Shown here piece after piece: positions 25,919-28,160 of a DNA stretch of 28,160 nucleotides. How positions within the stretch are numbered: position 1 is the stretch's first letter; each line of letters opens with the position of its first letter. A model generated the notes under the pieces. That model was not told the DNA's origin. It saw nothing but the letters and a program-made list of their open reading frames with translations, and ran no database searches. This DNA is from Candidatus Hodarchaeota archaeon (lineage in GTDB: Archaea; Asgardarchaeota; Heimdallarchaeia; Hodarchaeales; Hodarchaeaceae). The translations under genes and the position numbers were made by a program. The stretch is taken from NCBI GenBank assembly GCA_016840305.1, contig JAEOSP010000178.1, forward strand, positions 1-28,160, in the 5' to 3' direction.

Positions 25919-27148
25919 ATGTCTAATGATCTAACTGATTCTTTCCCTACGAAATCTGAGTTGGCTCCTAGCTTTGCTGCGGATTTGATTAATACATCTC
26001 TTTCACTATTTATCGTGATAGTTATCTGGTATACATTTTTACAGGTGGTTTACCCCTTTCTATATTTTACGCTTGATTTAATCGGGTTGATCGCCGCAAT
26101 GTTGATAATGATGTTCTTGTTATCTTATTCATTCTCGAAAGGAAGTCTATTTCTCAGTGTATTAGCGTATCAACTTGCTAGTAGGAGTACAGGTATTCCA
26201 TATATGAATCCAAAACATAAATGCCCCTATCTCGAACGAAAATGGGTTACTTTCTCTTGTCGTGCGGAACAGATATCAGAATTCGATCTTCCTGCATTTC
26301 AAAAATGCCACAACGAAGAAATGTGGTTACAATGTTGGCCCGATCGTGTACCCTCGATTCTACAAGTTTATGATTCCCTTCCACCAAAGAAACAACAGCA
26401 TTTAGGCTTCCTCCTTGCTAGTATGAAAGAACAAGCTCGATCAGCAAATCTCAAGATGATGGAAGTATTAACGAACGAATCATACATAATGGATGTTCGA
26501 CTATCAGCTGGTTATGCGTTAGCAGAAATGAAGGAAGAAAGTGGTATATTCCCTTTGATTGAAATGGTTGGCCATGGTGAGAATGTTAGACAGGAACAAA
26601 CTATTCAGGCAATTTTAACTCGTTTTAAGGAATTAGCAGTTCCCCATATAATCGATGCACTGGAAAATTGTGAGGATGATAATAGATGCGGAAAATATGC
26701 CGTGATTTTAGGGAAAATTGGGGATGAAAGCAGCATTCCCTCTTTACAAGAGATAATGACGAAAGAGACGAGTGGAGAATATACTCGATTACAGTCAATT
26801 TATGCTCTGCAAGAGATAGAAACGGTTTCATCATATAAAGCCTTGATTGCTTTCTTGGAACATGCTGATGAGGATGAAAAAGAAATCATTAAAGATGTTT
26901 GCTTATCTAAAAAACTGGTATCTATTCCAATACTTATCGAGTTATTGACTCATGATGAAATTTCTGAAGAGTATTATGCAGAAATAGGCGATACTTTAGC
27001 TCAAGTGCAGGCTCCTACCTACGATAAGTTATTTACAGAATTAGAGGATGAAGAGTTGGTAAAAAAATTAGCTTCGATTCTTAAGGAACACACACCTGAA
27101 GATGAAGAATTTCTACAGCTTCATGAGGTACTAGATCAATATATTTAA
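25919..27148 (+). CDS. membrane-anchored HEAT-repeat protein with a four-cysteine cluster
   Basis: The product has 409 residues. Two hydrophobic helices (about 26-48 and 52-72) near the N-terminus anchor it in the membrane. Next comes a region with four cysteines, C102, C114, C130 and C139 (CPYLERKWVTFSC and CHNEEMWLQC), spaced C-x11-C-x15-C-x8-C. From about 150 to the end there are HEAT/PBS-lyase-type helical repeats, with recurring forms such as VRLSAGYALAEMKEESGIFPL, KYAVILGKIGDESSIPSLQEI and RLQSIYALQEIETVSSYKALI. Such repeats bind other proteins. The cysteines could bind zinc or an iron-sulfur cluster, which I cannot decide. ATG 25919 has a good AAGGAGATT ribosome site at 25905-25913. 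It has no obvious link to its neighbours; the function is unknown. Confidence 0.82.
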   Translation: MSNDLTDSFPTKSELAPSFAADLINTSLSLFIVIVIWYTFLQVVYPFLYFTLDLIGLIAAMLIMMFLLSYSFSKGSLFLSVLAYQLASRSTGIPYMNPKHKCPYLERKWVTFSCRAEQISEFDLPAFQKCHNEEMWLQCWPDRVPSILQVYDSLPPKKQQHLGFLLASMKEQARSANLKMMEVLTNESYIMDVRLSAGYALAEMKEESGIFPLIEMVGHGENVRQEQTIQAILTRFKELAVPHIIDALENCEDDNRCGKYAVILGKIGDESSIPSLQEIMTKETSGEYTRLQSIYALQEIETVSSYKALIAFLEHADEDEKEIIKDVCLSKKLVSIPILIELLTHDEISEEYYAEIGDTLAQVQAPTYDKLFTELEDEELVKKLASILKEHTPEDEEFLQLHEVLDQYI

Positions 27149-27159
27149 GGAAAAAATTG

Positions 27160-27181
27160 CTCTCTCTCTTTTTATTCTTCT
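27160..27181 (+). terminator. pyrimidine/T-rich tract after the HEAT-repeat gene
   Basis: A nearly pure C/T stretch (CTCTCTCTC, then T5, then ATTCTTCTT) begins 11 bases after the stop at 27148. It could act as a hairpin-free archaeal terminator. It directly abuts the stop of the convergent small ORF at 27181. Confidence 0.35.
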
Positions 27182-27369
27182 TACAACTCAACCAATACAT
27201 TCCATCCAAGATCTTCAAGATTTGTTATGAAATTTTTCAAAAAATACTGTTCAGAATGTTTTAAAGTGTGAATAGTTTTGATCTTCTTGTTATTAATCCA
27301 GATTTCGACTTTATTCCCTGGATGATGAACGGTACGCAATCTTTTTGGGAGTTTCATTTGTTGTAACAT
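27181..27369 (-). CDS. small hypothetical protein (62 residues)
   Basis: The reading frame encodes MLQQMKLPKRLRTVHHPGNK, then VEIWINNKKIKTIHTLKH and a helical end LKNFITNLEDLGWNVLVEL. The alternation looks like two or three beta strands followed by a helix, more like a folded small domain than a random frame. The start may be ATG 27369 or the ATG four codons later (MKLPKR), preceded by a TATA-like ATAAATA about 20-30 bases upstream. It is convergent with the HEAT-repeat gene. I do not recognise a family; basic residues hint at nucleic-acid contact. Confidence 0.55.
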   Translation of the reverse strand: MLQQMKLPKRLRTVHHPGNKVEIWINNKKIKTIHTLKHSEQYFLKNFITNLEDLGWNVLVEL

Positions 27370-27669
27370 CTTTCATTTCACTTGTTTTATTTATGAATTC
27401 TGGTTTTTATTTGATTTAGGGGCTCTATTATCAAAGAATTATTCCCTTCTTATTTCAATAGTAATGAAAAAACTCCTACTCTCAATAAATAATGATACTT
27501 TTATGAATGTGATATTAAAATTAGCCTTTTCAAGCACTAAGATAAATTAATTGATCTGGTGCAGAATAATGTCGGAAATCCTAATAACTAGGGTCATTGA
27601 AAAATTGATCTTTTCATCTTTCAAGGAACAATCATATAATTGCTTGTTTCTGTTCAGGAATGATTAAGG
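27370..27669. other. 300-bp divergent region between the small ORF and nep1
   Basis: I see no gene here. CATATAAT at about 27632-27639 lies about 34 bases before the nep1 ATG and is a reasonable TATA box for a short-leader or leaderless transcript. On the other side, ATAAATA at about 27388-27394 may serve the minus-strand small ORF. The rest is unremarkable AT-rich DNA. Confidence 0.35.
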
Positions 27670-28160
27670 ATGACGATTACGGTTATCTTCTTCGAAACAG
27701 CTCTCGAACTTATTCCTGATTTTCTAAGAAATCATTCTTTGGTTCGTAAAGAGTGGAAAATTAATACTAAGAAAAAGAATAGGGGAATTCTTTTAGATAG
27801 AGCTGTTCATAATCCGATTATGAACCAAATTCAGGACCCTGGGAAACAGGGAAGACCAGATATTGTGTATTATTCTTTATTGAACCTCGTATATTCCCCA
27901 CTAGTTACTGAAGGTAGGATGAAAATATTAGTACACACGATTAACAATCAATGCATCAATATTCCTCCACAATGGAGAATACCTGTTAATTACAACCGTT
28001 TTCTTGGATTATTTTCCCAATTACTTTATAAAAAACGAGTTCCTCTTGAAGGTGAAGCATTACTAACTGTTACCAAATGTACTTTAGATCAAATACTCAG
28101 TGAGTACGAGGATCAACCTATTTTCCTTCTCGAAGAGCCGAATGAGGATTCGTTGAACCT
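27670..28160 (+). CDS. nep1: Nep1/Emg1-type 16S rRNA pseudouridine N1-methyltransferase (5' part)
   Basis: The frame opens at ATG 27670 and runs off the right edge, giving 163 residues of a protein that is usually about 220-250 long. Nep1 methylates N1 of a pseudouridine in small-subunit rRNA (position 914 in Methanocaldococcus) and assists ribosome assembly; it is an SPOUT-class enzyme. Diagnostic blocks are ILLDRAVHNPIMNQIQD, GRPDIVYYSLLNLVYSPL, ILVHTINNQCINIPPQWRIP and NYNRFLGLFSQLLYKKRVP. An in-frame TGA at 27661-27663 fixes this ATG as the first possible start. The missing C-terminal part would hold the knotted cofactor site. The gene marks the window as archaeal or eukaryotic rather than bacterial. 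Confidence 0.93.
   Translation, partial: MTITVIFFETALELIPDFLRNHSLVRKEWKINTKKKNRGILLDRAVHNPIMNQIQDPGKQGRPDIVYYSLLNLVYSPLVTEGRMKILVHTINNQCINIPPQWRIPVNYNRFLGLFSQLLYKKRVPLEGEALLTVTKCTLDQILSEYEDQPIFLLEEPNEDSLN

Overview
The window is AT-rich archaeal DNA. Its right edge carries the start of a Nep1/Emg1-type 16S rRNA pseudouridine methyltransferase, a gene of archaea and eukaryotes. The solute-binding protein ends in a PGF-CTERM-like anchor (PGFEF, hydrophobic stretch, RKRR). There is a TrmB-type winged-helix protein, several genes have GGAGGTGA-like ribosome binding sites, and some others may be leaderless. An Asgard archaeon of the Heimdallarchaeia type fits (catalase, AOR family enzyme, very long coiled-coil proteins, this style of C-terminal anchor), but that placement is a guess from gene content.

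Layout: (1) 1-175, the end of an unidentified gene. (2) 187-2195, a divergent pair of PLP proteins: a DegT/StrS sugar aminotransferase and a YggS/PLPBP-type protein. (3) 2215-6414, a 1399-residue protein with a TrmB-like winged helix at the N-terminus, about 1,180 residues of polar, probably coiled-coil sequence, and a TrmB-like C-terminal domain; it probably shares a transcript with the YggS gene. (4) 6419-8239, a divergent aldehyde:ferredoxin oxidoreductase family protein, convergent with the giant gene. (5) 8546-13092, a carbohydrate block: a GH13_18-type sugar phosphorylase and two GT4 glycosyltransferases. (6) 13551-20733, a carbohydrate ABC transporter in the order binding protein, MalF-like permease, MalG-like permease, MalK-like ATPase; both permeases are about twice the usual length because of extra membrane segments. 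(7) 21004-23613, a membrane protein, a GT-A-fold glycosyltransferase and a 99-residue membrane protein. (8) 23747-25778, a catalase divergent from a Fur/PerR-type regulator. (9) 25919-28160, a membrane-anchored HEAT-repeat protein with four clustered cysteines, a 62-residue ORF, and the 5' part of nep1.

How it may work together: the transporter could import a glycoside or disaccharide which the GH13_18 enzyme cleaves with phosphate in the cytoplasm, while the neighbouring glycosyltransferases make glycans or glucoside solutes. The peroxide block looks like a self-contained regulator-catalase module.

The points most worth a second look are the giant TrmB-like coiled-coil protein, the doubled permeases, and a recurring pattern in which hairpins overlap or abut stop codons, three of them followed by poly-T like bacterial intrinsic terminators. 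I saw no tRNA or rRNA genes, CRISPR array, insertion sequence or phage genes.
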